From DAOPZJ01 sp964587625 (GTDB lineage Bacteria > Bacillota > Clostridia > Oscillospirales > JAKOTC01): a stretch of DNA of 16,916 bases. Below the pieces are notes generated by a model. That model did no database searches and was not told the DNA's origin. It was given only the letters and a program-made list of their open reading frames with translations. A program made the translations under genes and the position numbers. Below, in pieces: positions 1 through 7,867 of the stretch (its first letter is position 1; every line of letters begins with the position of its first letter). The stretch is taken from contig CAZPLU010000043.1 in the NCBI GenBank assembly GCA_964587625.1, forward strand, positions 1 through 16,916, written 5' to 3'.

Positions 1-256
1 CGGGTTCTTTGATCGAGGCAACCGCCAGCATCCGATCCACATTTGCCACAAACGGGCGCAGCATCAAATTCTTGCGCGGCAAGACCTCCGCCAACACCGG
101 GACGGCGCCTTCGCAGTCGAGCACAACGCGATCTCCTGCGGTCGGCGCAAAATGATCTTTGCGAAACAACCCGCGCGCCCTGCATTCCACCGTCTCTTTT
201 CCGCAAAGCACACTATAAAGGCCGCCGATGCATTTGAGTACGAGCCCCTCGGTCAT
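1..256 (-). CDS. rsgA: Ribosome small-subunit-dependent GTPase A (RsgA/CpgA), N-terminal part, cut by window edge
   Basis: RsgA is a circularly permuted GTPase that acts late in 30S subunit maturation. Only the first 85 codons are here, covering the N-terminal OB-fold; the GTPase motifs lie beyond the left edge. The visible stretch has family landmarks: an early IGGLYSV segment, CRARGLFRK, a GDRV turn, and RKNLMLRPFVANVDRMLAVAS leading into the GTPase domain. The ATG (256-254) overlaps the prkC stop as ATGA. It is preceded by GGAGG seven bases upstream, within the last prkC codons, so translation is probably coupled. In B. subtilis the orthologue (cpgA) also follows prpC-prkC and is reported to be a PrkC substrate, so co-transcription makes sense. 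The identification is firm despite truncation. Confidence 0.93.
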   Translation of the reverse strand, partial: MTEGLVLKCIGGLYSVLCGKETVECRARGLFRKDHFAPTAGDRVVLDCEGAVPVLAEVLPRKNLMLRPFVANVDRMLAVASIKEP

Positions 257-2250
257 TGGGCGGCCTCCGAATTTGTCGAGAGATAGCCCGGAGACAGATC
301 CACCGGATAATCGACACCGTAAACCTGGTGGTCAAGCATATCGAAATCCACTAAGATCTCGCGCAACAACTGACCGTTTGCGTTGATTTTGAACAATTTT
401 GTGCCGTCGCCGATTTTTACCGCAAAGACAACGGTCGTCGTGCCGGGCGAGACGACAATCGAGGCAATCGGGGGTTCGTCGGTCTTGTCATAAACCTCGA
501 TCAGATAGGCAAAACTGCGCTGCGGAAGATTTTTTAACATGACATCCATCGTCTGGGTGTCGTCGAAATAATAAGAGCCGTCCGAGACATAGATATCCAC
601 CGTGGTTCCGGATACGACCAGTTCGCCGGATTTTGGCGACGTGTCGATCACAAGGTCTTTTTGCATCGCGCTGGCGCCGTAAATCACCTGTCCGGGAACA
701 AGCCCCCGTTCAACCAGCATCCTTCGCACTTCATTGATCGTGGCTCCGATAATCCCGTCCGGAATCGCCACCGCTTTGCTCTCGGCATTGATGCTGACAT
801 AGACCGTAACGGTCGAACCCAGCTGCACCTGCGTGCCCACCGAGGGACTGGTCGAGAGCACATAACCCGCGGTCATATCGGCCGAAAATTGTTCCACGAC
901 TTTCGGGAACAGCCCGAGCGCGTTCAACGCGCTGATGACCTGTGTTTTTTCACGTCCCGTAAACTCCGGGATGGCAATCAGATTGGGCCCTTTGCTGACT
1001 TTGACAATGATTTCGCTGCCCTCGATGACCTTTTTGGGCGGCGACGGACTCTGCTCGTAGATGAAATCTTTTTCATAATGATCGTTATATTGGGAGGAGT
1101 CGTCATAGACGATTTTAAATTTGGCGTAATTTCCGTTTGAAATGACCTCGTAATAATTCTGTCCCACAAAATTCGGCAAATCGACCTCTGCGCCGGCCGG
1201 TGTCAGCAGGGTGGTTTTGAGCAGCACCGAGCTGAACACAAACAACGCCGTCCCAAGCATCACCGACAGCGTAATCCCGAATAAAATCGCCAACCACCGG
1301 CTTTTGATACGGCGCGGTTTTCCCCCTTTGGCGGCTTTTTCCGGCTTCGCCGGTTTTTGACTCGCCGCCGCGGGTTTTTGAACCGGAGGCGTATACTTAT
1401 AGGCAAAGACAATACCGGGGTTGCGCCTGAATTCCTCCAACGCCGCGAGCAGCTCGGCAGCCCATTGATAACGCTCGTCCGGATTTTTTCGCATCGCCCG
1501 GGCGATGATCTCCTCAAGCCCGACCGGGATATCGGGGTTCACCTTTCGCGGGGCGATGGCCGGAGCGCTCATTTGCATCATGGCCACCTGGGTCGGATTT
1601 TCAGAATCAAACGGGAGCCGACCCGTCAGCATCTCATACATCATAATGCCCACGGAATAGAGATCCGCGCGCGTATCCACCTTGTCGCCCCTGGCCTGCT
1701 CGGGGCTCATATAGTGCACGGAGCCGATCGTACGCCCCGCGTCAGCCGGGTTTTGACGCATGAACTGCGCAATACCGAAATCGGTCACTTTGATCGTGCC
1801 GCTCGAAGTCAGCAATATGTTTTGGGGCTTGATGTCACGGTGTACGATGCCGTTCTCATGGGCGTTCACCAGCGCGGATAAAATCTGGGACGCAAATAAA
1901 ACGCTGTCTTGCCACGAGAGAATTTTTTGCAGCTCGATAAACTCCTTGAGCGTGATGCCGTCGACCAGCTCCATCACGATATACTGCAGCCGATCACCCA
2001 GGCAGACGTCATAGACCTTGACGATATTGGGGTGCGACAGCACCGAAATCGCCTTGGATTCCGTCTTGAATCTGCGGCGGAATTCATCGTTGGCAAGATA
2101 TTCTTCTTTGAGTAATTTCACCGCCACCTTGCGGTTTTGTTCCAAATCAAACGCGGAATAGACCACCGCCATACCGCCGATGCCGATGATTTCGCGCAGT
2201 TCATATCTGCCGTCGAGTTTTTTTCCGAGATATCTCTCAAACTGTCCCAA
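253..2250 (-). CDS. prkC: PASTA-domain serine/threonine protein kinase PrkC
   Basis: A 665-residue membrane Hanks-type kinase that senses muropeptides or cell-wall state and phosphorylates cytoplasmic targets. The kinase domain spans about 15-275: glycine loop GIGGMA (23-28), Lys45 in VAVKLL, catalytic HRD at 137-139 with KPQN, DFG at 157-159, and a GSVHYMSPEQA activation segment. A basic linker (about 300-318) precedes one membrane helix (about 319-344). Three extracellular PASTA repeats follow (about 356-420, 424-488, 493-556), then an acidic C-terminal extension of about 105 residues. The start codon is TTG, supported by GGAGG eight bases upstream inside the end of stp. Only three bases separate it from stp, the cognate phosphatase. 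All catalytic residues are present. The C-terminal extension after the last PASTA repeat has no match I recognise. Confidence 0.95.
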   Translation of the reverse strand: MGQFERYLGKKLDGRYELREIIGIGGMAVVYSAFDLEQNRKVAVKLLKEEYLANDEFRRRFKTESKAISVLSHPNIVKVYDVCLGDRLQYIVMELVDGITLKEFIELQKILSWQDSVLFASQILSALVNAHENGIVHRDIKPQNILLTSSGTIKVTDFGIAQFMRQNPADAGRTIGSVHYMSPEQARGDKVDTRADLYSVGIMMYEMLTGRLPFDSENPTQVAMMQMSAPAIAPRKVNPDIPVGLEEIIARAMRKNPDERYQWAAELLAALEEFRRNPGIVFAYKYTPPVQKPAAASQKPAKPEKAAKGGKPRRIKSRWLAILFGITLSVMLGTALFVFSSVLLKTTLLTPAGAEVDLPNFVGQNYYEVISNGNYAKFKIVYDDSSQYNDHYEKDFIYEQSPSPPKKVIEGSEIIVKVSKGPNLIAIPEFTGREKTQVISALNALGLFPKVVEQFSADMTAGYVLSTSPSVGTQVQLGSTVTVYVSINAESKAVAIPDGIIGATINEVRRMLVERGLVPGQVIYGASAMQKDLVIDTSPKSGELVVSGTTVDIYVSDGSYYFDDTQTMDVMLKNLPQRSFAYLIEVYDKTDEPPIASIVVSPGTTTVVFAVKIGDGTKLFKINANGQLLREILVDFDMLDHQVYGVDYPVDLSPGYLSTNSEAAQ

Positions 2251-2253
2251 GTA

Positions 2254-2988
2254 TTATGCCTCCGATCTCATGAGTACCGCCGTGATGTTGTCGCCGCCGC
2301 CGTGCGTGTTCGCGCATTCGATCAGCCGTTCGCAGATATTTTCAAACCGATACTTCAGCATGATTGACGCGATCTCATCGTCCTTGACAAATCCGCTGAG
2401 TCCGTCCGTGCATAATAAAATCATATCGCCGGGCCGGAGCGTGACAAACCGGTAGTCCTCCTCGACTTGCTCGCCGATGCCGACTGCACGGGTGATGATG
2501 TTGCGCTCGGGGTGAATGCGCGCCTGCTCTTTGGTGATATGTCCCTGTTCAACCATATCCTGTACCAGCGAATGATCGCGGGTCAGCTGGTTCAAAACCC
2601 CGCTTCGAAACGAATAGGCGCGGCTGTCACCAGTTGACGAGAGGTGTAAAACCCGCTTGTTCATCACCGCCAACACCATTGTCGTGCCCATTCCGGCATA
2701 TGCGGAGTCGCGGTTTGCCGCCCGCCAGACCGCCGAATTGGCCTTTTTCAGCGCCGTCGTCATCGCCTTGCGCAAATCGGTGTCGCCCGCATTCTTTTTA
2801 TAATTGCGCGTCATCTCGTTCATCACCGTCTCGGCAGTCAGACGGCCTGCCAGCTCGCCCCCGGCCGCGCCGCCCATGCCGTCGCAGACCACCGCCCAGC
2901 CGAATTCCTCGCCAATCATGACAAAATCAAAACAGTCCTCATTTTTCGTGCGTTCACGGCCGATGTCGGTTTTTCCGATGATCTGCAT
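2254..2988 (-). CDS. stp: PP2C-family Ser/Thr protein phosphatase (PrpC/Stp)
   Basis: Metal-dependent PP2C phosphatase that reverses PrkC phosphorylation. Motifs run in the expected order: KTDIGRERTKNEDC at the N-terminus, VCDGMGGAAGGE, STGDSRAY, LCTDGLSGF and GGGDNITAVL near the end. The Asp residues of these motifs are the usual Mn/Mg ligands. The open frame extends back to 3168 but that part overlaps rlmN and is not family-like. The realistic starts are ATG at 2988 (MQIIGKTDIG) or ATG at 2997 (three codons more). A GGGAG at about 3001-3005 lies 11 bases from the first and two from the second, so the RBS does not settle it. I chose 2988 because family members usually begin close to the KTDxG motif. 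The gene lies about 10-20 bases after rlmN and three before prkC. Confidence 0.92.
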   Translation of the reverse strand: MQIIGKTDIGRERTKNEDCFDFVMIGEEFGWAVVCDGMGGAAGGELAGRLTAETVMNEMTRNYKKNAGDTDLRKAMTTALKKANSAVWRAANRDSAYAGMGTTMVLAVMNKRVLHLSSTGDSRAYSFRSGVLNQLTRDHSLVQDMVEQGHITKEQARIHPERNIITRAVGIGEQVEEDYRFVTLRPGDMILLCTDGLSGFVKDDEIASIMLKYRFENICERLIECANTHGGGDNITAVLMRSEA

Positions 2989-3007
2989 GCAGCTCATTGC
3001 TCCCTTT

Positions 3008-4033
3008 TCAACTCTCGCGCTGTCCGTTCCTGCGCAGCTGTCCGCAGGAGGCATCCAGATCGGCGCCCATTGTGCGTCGGATGGTGACGCTTGTGCCGTG
3101 TTCTTCAAGGGTTTTATAAAATCTCTGCGCCGTCTGTGCGTCCGGCGGAAAAAACCCGGTGCCCTCAACCGGATTACAGGGGATCAGGTTGATGTGACAG
3201 CGTTTTTTGCGCAGCAATGCCGCGAGCGAACGCGCGTGTTCGACCGAATCATTGACGCCTCGGATTAAGGCGTATTCATAAACCACCCGCCGCCCGGTCA
3301 TTTCAATATAAAAATCCGCCGCCGAAAGCAACTGTGCGATGTCGTGTTTTTTGTTGATCGGCATAATCGCGTCGCGTATTTCATCAGTTGGCGCATGCAG
3401 GGATATCGAGAGGGTCAGACCGAATTTATATTCGGCCAATTCACGGATTCTGTCTGCCAGCCCGCAAGTCGAAAGCGACACATGGCGCAAGCTCATCCGG
3501 TAACCGTCTGGCTCGGAGAGGTTTTGTAAAAATACCACGACGTTTTTAAAATTGTCAAGCGGTTCTCCGATACCCATCAGCACCACATTGTCCACCCTTC
3601 CGCCGCACTCTTTTCCGGCTTCGGTGACCTGTCCCAACATCTCGCCCGCCGTCAGTCCCCTGCAAAATCCCACCGGAGGTGAGGCGCAAAACCTGCAGCC
3701 CATCCGGCAGCCCGCCTGTGTCGAGATGCAAACCGTATTGCCGTGTTTATAGTTCATCAAAACGCCTTCGACTTTTTCATGTCCGCCGACCGAAAAGATG
3801 AATTTTTTCGTGCCGTCGTCCGACAACAAAACGCGGTCGGTCGTGACCTCCCGTAAAACGAAATCGGTCTCGAGCGCATCGCGCAGCGTCTTCGGGAGGT
3901 TTGTCATGTCCTCAAAGGTCTCGGCGCCGCCGTAAACCCATTTGAGAATCTGATCGGCGCGATAGGACGGCAGGTTCTTGTCTTTGACCCAGTCCCGAAC
4001 CGCTTGTATCCGCACGCTTGTGAGACCCTGCAC
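3008..4033 (-). CDS. rlmN: Dual-specificity RNA methyltransferase RlmN (23S rRNA A2503 / tRNA A37)
   Basis: Radical SAM enzyme that methylates C2 of A2503 in 23S rRNA and of A37 in some tRNAs. The 4Fe-4S/SAM motif CRMGCRFC is present (Cys109, 113, 116 counting from the chosen start). The conserved C-terminal cysteine that is methylated in the mechanism lies in DASCGQLR (Cys330). Other family blocks are GIGEPLDN, LSTCGL, LSISLHAP and LIPCNPVEG. The frame opens at a GTG at 4045, but a GTG at 4033 is better: AAAAGGTGG lies eight bases upstream of it, giving a 341-residue protein of normal family length. It is the first gene of the rlmN-stp-prkC-rsgA operon, about 100 bases downstream of a consensus promoter. 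Confidence 0.94.
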   Translation of the reverse strand: MQGLTSVRIQAVRDWVKDKNLPSYRADQILKWVYGGAETFEDMTNLPKTLRDALETDFVLREVTTDRVLLSDDGTKKFIFSVGGHEKVEGVLMNYKHGNTVCISTQAGCRMGCRFCASPPVGFCRGLTAGEMLGQVTEAGKECGGRVDNVVLMGIGEPLDNFKNVVVFLQNLSEPDGYRMSLRHVSLSTCGLADRIRELAEYKFGLTLSISLHAPTDEIRDAIMPINKKHDIAQLLSAADFYIEMTGRRVVYEYALIRGVNDSVEHARSLAALLRKKRCHINLIPCNPVEGTGFFPPDAQTAQRFYKTLEEHGTSVTIRRTMGADLDASCGQLRRNGQRES

Positions 4034-4042
4034 GATTATAAC

Positions 4043-4120
4043 CACCTTTTCGCAGGTTTGGGATGCCTGGTTCGTTTTGGCGAACCCAATGGTTTTACCC
4101 CGGTAAAGTCATTGTAAAAC
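4043..4120 (-). other. rlmN leader with possible alternative hairpins
   Basis: The transcript from the promoter at 4140-4168 would carry about 100 untranslated bases before rlmN. Two inverted repeats are visible. GTTTTAC/GTAAAAC pairs 4092-4098 with 4114-4120 over a 15-base loop; the same 4094-4098 segment could instead pair with 4103-4107. GGTTCG/CGAACC pairs 4069-4074 with 4081-4086 over a six-base loop. No U-run follows either stem, so these are not terminators. Folding is inferred by eye; a regulatory role is only possible. Confidence 0.35.
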
Positions 4121-4139
4121 TTCACACCCTCCCGTTTAT

Positions 4140-4168
4140 ATAATACCCAAAATACACCTCATTGTCAA
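4140..4168 (-). promoter_or_regulatory. SigA-type promoter of the rlmN-stp-prkC-rsgA operon
   Basis: Read on the minus strand: -35 TTGACA (4168-4163, perfect consensus), a 17-base spacer, and -10 TATTAT (4145-4140, five of six). It is followed by TATAAACGGG, so transcription should start near 4133. It faces rlmN with no gene between, which fixes its target. Confidence 0.85.
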
Positions 4169-4267
4169 GGTAAAAAACGGCGGTGTCGCCTCAACACTGT
4201 CCCGAAATTTCATTTTGCCCGGAGCGGGATGTTTGAATGGATCTTTTGGCGGAAAATGGCTTCACGG

Positions 4268-4296
4268 TTGCTTTTTTAAGCCGAGCAGTGTAAACT
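4268..4296 (+). promoter_or_regulatory. Possible weak promoter of the DUF362 gene
   Basis: TTGCTT (4268-4273), a 17-base spacer and TAAACT (4291-4296) lie 28 bases before the ATG at 4324. Matches to consensus are three of six and four of six, so this is only a candidate. It is placed in the gap between divergent genes, where a plus-strand promoter is required. Confidence 0.4.
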
Positions 4297-4323
4297 ATCA
4301 TTAGTCATTATCGGAGGTGTATC

Positions 4324-5415
4324 ATGGCTTCAACTGTCTATTTTACCGATTTCAACACCCGAAACGGCAGCCGTTTGACCAAGCTGGCGGCGCTCATCAA
4401 AGCCGCCGGGTTTTACGACATCGACTTCGAGCGCAAATATGCCGCTATCAAAATCCATTTTGGCGAACCGGGCAATCTGGCGTTTTTGCGCCCCAATTAT
4501 GCAAAAGTCGTCGCCGACGCCGTAAAAAGCAAGGGCGGAAAACCCTTTTTAACCGACTGCAACACGATGTACGTGGGCAGGCGCAAGGACGCGGTCAGCC
4601 ATCTCGACGCGGCTTTTGAAAACGGCTGGTCTCCGCTCACAACCGGCTGCCAGATCATCATCGGCGACGGCTTAAAAGGCACCGACGACGTGTTGATTCC
4701 CGTCGGCGGCGAATTGGTCAAAGAGGCCAAAATCGGCCGTGCTGTCGCGGACGCCGATATCATCCTCTCGATGAGTCATTTTAAAATGCACGAGGAGACC
4801 GGCATCGGCGGCGCTTTGAAAAATCTCGGCATGGGCTGCGGCTCACGCGCGGGAAAAACCGAAATGCACTGCGACGGCAAACCCCAAAGCGGCGCAAAAT
4901 GCCGCGCCTGCGGCATGTGTATCAAAAATTGCGCGCAGGACGCGATCGCTATCACGGAAAAACGAGCGTATATCGACCACGGAAAATGCGTCGGTTGCGG
5001 GCGCTGCATCGGCGTCTGTCCCTATGACGCGATCCGCACCGCCGACTACAGCGCCTGCGACAAACTCTGTAAAAAAATCTCGGAATACGCGCTCGCGGTC
5101 GTCAGGGACAAGCCGTCGTTTCACATCAGCTTCGTCATGGACGTCACACCCGCCTGTGACTGTCATGCCGGAAACGACTCTCCGGTCGTCGCCGACGTTG
5201 GCATGTTCGCCTCCTTCGACCCGACCGCGCTCGACGTGGCCTGCGCCGAAGCCGTCGCAAACGCCCCGGTGCTCTCGGGCAGCGTACTCGACGGTAAAAA
5301 GCCCAAAGGCGATCTGTTCAAAACCCTGTATCCGCATACCGATTGGCGTGTCGGACCCGACCACGCCGAAAAGGTCGGCCTCGGCTCTACCCGGTACAAA
5401 CTGGTCAAAGTGTAG
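4324..5415 (+). CDS. DUF362 domain protein with two 4Fe-4S ferredoxin motifs
   Basis: A 363-residue cytoplasmic iron-sulfur protein. The N-terminal part (about 1-185) is the DUF362 fold with KIHFGEPGN, TDCNTMYVGRR and SHFKMHEETGIGGALKNLGMG. It is followed by a ferredoxin-type insert with two cluster motifs: Cys193, 196, 199, 203 and Cys222, 225, 228, 232, the second ending in the usual CPYDAI. DUF362 then resumes (FDPTALDVACAEA). The start is well supported by GGAGGTG six bases upstream. DUF362 proteins are widespread in anaerobes and their biochemical role is not established; redox or metal handling is a guess from the clusters. It is monocistronic, divergent from rlmN and convergent with the next gene, so context gives no pathway. 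No broken residues are seen. Confidence 0.88.
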   Translation: MASTVYFTDFNTRNGSRLTKLAALIKAAGFYDIDFERKYAAIKIHFGEPGNLAFLRPNYAKVVADAVKSKGGKPFLTDCNTMYVGRRKDAVSHLDAAFENGWSPLTTGCQIIIGDGLKGTDDVLIPVGGELVKEAKIGRAVADADIILSMSHFKMHEETGIGGALKNLGMGCGSRAGKTEMHCDGKPQSGAKCRACGMCIKNCAQDAIAITEKRAYIDHGKCVGCGRCIGVCPYDAIRTADYSACDKLCKKISEYALAVVRDKPSFHISFVMDVTPACDCHAGNDSPVVADVGMFASFDPTALDVACAEAVANAPVLSGSVLDGKKPKGDLFKTLYPHTDWRVGPDHAEKVGLGSTRYKLVKV

Positions 5416-5474
5416 GAATGTAAAATTTATACTTGCCCAAAGGGGCGTATATGCGCAACAGATAAATTCCGCCG

Positions 5475-5511
5475 CCCGTCAACATCAATTTTTTCGCATC
5501 TTCTTGACGGG
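5475..5511. repeat. Perfect 8-bp inverted repeat between convergent genes
   Basis: CCCGTCAA (5475-5482) and TTGACGGG (5504-5511) are exact reverse complements around a 21-base gap. The stretch 5416-5611 lies between two convergent genes, where a bidirectional terminator would be expected. No T-run follows on either side, so a standard intrinsic terminator is not supported. It may be a weak transcript-end hairpin or a protein site. I see no gene in this gap. Confidence 0.45.
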
Positions 5512-5611
5512 TATATTGGAAATAACCATTCCGTCACCAAATCGGCATGCAGGGTAAGCGGCAATGCGAAAAAGAAAATTTTATTATATAAAAACAACGC
5601 CGATGAGATGT

Positions 5612-6409
5612 TTAACTATGATTTTGCCCTCTCTGTTCCGCTTTGCGGGGTTTCCAAAATACTTTGATCAATACCGCCGTACCGGCAACCAATACAACCA
5701 CCAGCCCGACAATCAACCAAAGCATCGTGTTTTCGGAGGCGTTGATTTCGGTATGTACGTTGTTTGCTGCCCAAGGCATCGGGTCGGGAGCCGGATTGAA
5801 CGCGGGAATATCGCTGTTCAGCGGATCGCTCAGGCAAACCCATATGTTCCCGTAGCCGTGCAAATTCTCTGCAAATCCCCACTCGCGCCCTTGGGAATCT
5901 GTATAAGCATAATCAACATTGAAATTCTCAGTATCTTTATAATCAAACATCCACAACGGATCATCGACCGCACCCGGCCATAACCATACGATGGCCGAGT
6001 TGGTTTCTTTTATTTTTTCGTAATCACCTTTATAAAGATATAATTCGTCAATATGATCTTCTTCAAAGGAAATAAAATCATACACCACCAAAAGCTGATC
6101 CATTTGAATCCAACCATCATTTGAAAAACCCCAGTAATCGCCGTCATACAGGCATGAATAATAGAGAAACGTTTTTTTGCCGTTTTGAAGTCGGTATGTT
6201 TCGCCCTTTGCTTCCGGCGCTTCTCTCACAGCCGCATACCCGTCTTCTCCGTTTGCGATAAAGACGCGGTTTAAGTCGACCATTTGGCTTTCATGCTGTT
6301 CATAAAAATCATTTTCCGGCTCAAAAATCACATCCGCGTTCATCACGACAGAAGGGAGCAGCAAAAACCCGATCAGGATTAACGCCAAAATGCGTACTGT
6401 TTTCATCAT
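5612..6409 (-). CDS. Secreted, C-terminally membrane-anchored SH3-like protein of unknown function
   Basis: A 265-residue protein with a signal peptide (residues 1-25, hydrophobic core ILALILIGFLLLPSVVM, likely cut after Ala25) and a C-terminal helix (about 229-251) followed by the basic tail KPRK. Most of it should therefore sit outside the membrane. The middle is rich in aromatic and acidic residues, with two WG-containing segments resembling bacterial SH3-like folds (around DGDYWGFSNDGWIQM and REWGFAENLHG). I recognise the overall layout from uncharacterised Clostridia proteins but know no function. The start is the first ATG of an ATG-ATG pair; AGGAG lies five bases ahead and overlaps the stop of the previous gene. 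It is the last gene of a cassette with an MFS transporter and a small membrane protein. The DNA looks more AT-rich than the his operon. Confidence 0.75.
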   Translation of the reverse strand: MMKTVRILALILIGFLLLPSVVMNADVIFEPENDFYEQHESQMVDLNRVFIANGEDGYAAVREAPEAKGETYRLQNGKKTFLYYSCLYDGDYWGFSNDGWIQMDQLLVVYDFISFEEDHIDELYLYKGDYEKIKETNSAIVWLWPGAVDDPLWMFDYKDTENFNVDYAYTDSQGREWGFAENLHGYGNIWVCLSDPLNSDIPAFNPAPDPMPWAANNVHTEINASENTMLWLIVGLVVVLVAGTAVLIKVFWKPRKAEQRGQNHS

Positions 6410-6417
6410 AATCACTC

Positions 6418-6762
6418 CTAAATCAACCAATCAATCAACAGTCCGACCCCGAATGAAAAGGCGTTGGCGGCGAGGGAGAAAAAATACGGACGTTTAAAAT
6501 CGCGGCTGTATTTTTTATAATAACAGCCCTCAATCCATACGGCGAACACTTCCAACGGAATGATTATAACAAAATTCCACCCCGCGCGCAATATTGTCAA
6601 CCAATACAGCAGCACAACCGGCGGATTTGTGAGGATATTGACCATCACCAAAAGTAAAAGGTCTTTTTTGTCGCGTTTGCCCGCAAGCAAAAAAAAGCCC
6701 GTTTCAAAAACAAGGGTTAACAAAAGCGAAATGCCCAATGAAGCAAACAGCGCCCGGCTCAC
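6418..6762 (-). CDS. Small four-helix integral membrane protein, unknown function
   Basis: A 114-residue very hydrophobic protein with about four membrane helices: about 7-27 (LGISLLLTLVFETGFFLLAG), 33-55, 62-80 and 92-113. KRDKKD and a YYKKYSRDFKRP loop lie between helices. The frame continues upstream to 6951 inside the MFS gene, but that part is not membrane-like. The better start is GTG at 6762-6760, whose GTGA overlaps the MFS stop codon, with AAGGG seven bases upstream. Such an overlap implies translational coupling. The NxLTNPPVVLLYW segment is distinctive. I have seen similar uncharacterised proteins in Firmicutes but can assign no role. The eight-base gap to the SH3-like gene supports joint function. 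Confidence 0.7.
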   Translation of the reverse strand: MSRALFASLGISLLLTLVFETGFFLLAGKRDKKDLLLLVMVNILTNPPVVLLYWLTILRAGWNFVIIIPLEVFAVWIEGCYYKKYSRDFKRPYFFSLAANAFSFGVGLLIDWLI

Positions 6763-7796
6763 AGCTTTGCCCTTTTTAACCCCGCCATAAGAATAACGAG
6801 GGAACCAGCGGCAAGCGGCGCAAACAGCCATGCGGCGTTTGGCGGTATTGCGACTCCGCGATAAACCGGCAAAAAACCGATAAATAACGCAAACGTCAGC
6901 AGGCCGAAGGCGAATCCCTTTGCGCCGGGCATCATCTTCGCCATCGCCCAAAGCGTGATCGGCATGGTCATGTTAAACAGCAGCACCGCCGCAACACCGG
7001 CCAGCGGTATCTTTGGGAATAAAAACAACAAAGCGGCCAAGCCCAATGAAACCGCGACCGTTCGTTTCAATCCGAATCGGTCGGCCGCAAATCCGCCGAG
7101 GGTTTTTCCCAACACTACGGCAGAAATCAATACCAATCCCCAACTTCCGATGGTTTTCCACGAAAAATCCATCGTTAATCCGGCAAAGGAGCGCAGACAA
7201 ACGACCGAAAATAAACAAATCCCCGCAGTAAAAATAGGTGCGGAACTTGCGCCTTCCAATGAAAAAGCGGCGTTCTTTGGATATGTCCCTCTTTGCGCTT
7301 TATACGCCGCGAAAATCAATATCGCCGTCACCGCCATCGCAATCGGATAAAAAACCGCGGGAAAGCCGCTTCCGGTACCCAATATTTTTCCGAAATAAAT
7401 GCCGAAAGCGCCCGGCGAGACAAACACGCCGAGCGCCCCCATTTTCTTTTCACTGATATTCAACACATCGACACCGCCGCCGATATGGAACAGCGCGTTT
7501 CCGATTCCGAGGACAACCGTTGCCAACATCGGGAACTGTACCGGTAAAAATGCGAACGCAACAAGGATACAGCCGCCGATTGCAAACCAATGATTTCGAT
7601 TCACCTTGTCCGCGACGATCCCGAACGGCATTTGCAAGGCAAAGGCGCAAAAGTTATAAAGCAGCACGCAGAGGAAACCGTCGGGCATCGCCGTAATATT
7701 GCGAAACATCAAAAAAGCGCAGGAAAAGTCCACAAAAAAGTGGGCCGCGGAATAGACGGCGACCATATTCCAATATCCGGGTTTATATGTAACCAT
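6759..7796 (-). CDS. MFS transporter (12 TM)
   Basis: A 345-residue major facilitator superfamily protein with about twelve hydrophobic segments in two halves. A motif-A-like loop follows helix 2 (PFGIVADKVNRN) and its counterpart lies in the second half (LGGFAADRFGLKR), typical of MFS antiporters. The segment GIGNALFHIGGG recalls the fosmidomycin-resistance (Fsr) branch, but the substrate cannot be told from sequence. The start is ATG at 7796, with GGAGG five bases upstream; the twelve extra in-frame codons before it are not family-like. It is the first gene of the three-gene cassette, 72 bases downstream of a good promoter. It is compact for MFS (usual range about 380-420), with short termini and a short central loop. 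Confidence 0.85.
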   Translation of the reverse strand: MVTYKPGYWNMVAVYSAAHFFVDFSCAFLMFRNITAMPDGFLCVLLYNFCAFALQMPFGIVADKVNRNHWFAIGGCILVAFAFLPVQFPMLATVVLGIGNALFHIGGGVDVLNISEKKMGALGVFVSPGAFGIYFGKILGTGSGFPAVFYPIAMAVTAILIFAAYKAQRGTYPKNAAFSLEGASSAPIFTAGICLFSVVCLRSFAGLTMDFSWKTIGSWGLVLISAVVLGKTLGGFAADRFGLKRTVAVSLGLAALLFLFPKIPLAGVAAVLLFNMTMPITLWAMAKMMPGAKGFAFGLLTFALFIGFLPVYRGVAIPPNAAWLFAPLAAGSLVILMAGLKRAKL

Positions 7797-7867
7797 TTTG
7801 TCCTCCGAAAATGAACTTGCGCAACCGCTCAACTAAAAATTAAACAAGCTCGTTCCATATCGACAAA

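Noticed and set aside
2989..3168. N-terminal extension of the PP2C phosphatase
   Set aside because: These codons overlap the conserved C-terminus of rlmN, are Arg/Pro-rich and do not resemble the family, and better starts lie at 2988/2997.
5405..5485. 26-residue minus-strand ORF (MLTGGGIYLLRIYAPLGKYK...)
   Set aside because: It overlaps the 3' end of the DUF362 gene in antisense, has no RBS, and starts inside an inverted repeat. Likely chance.
6763..6951. N-terminal extension of the small membrane protein
   Set aside because: It overlaps the MFS coding sequence, is arginine-rich and not membrane-like. The GTG overlapping the MFS stop has an RBS.
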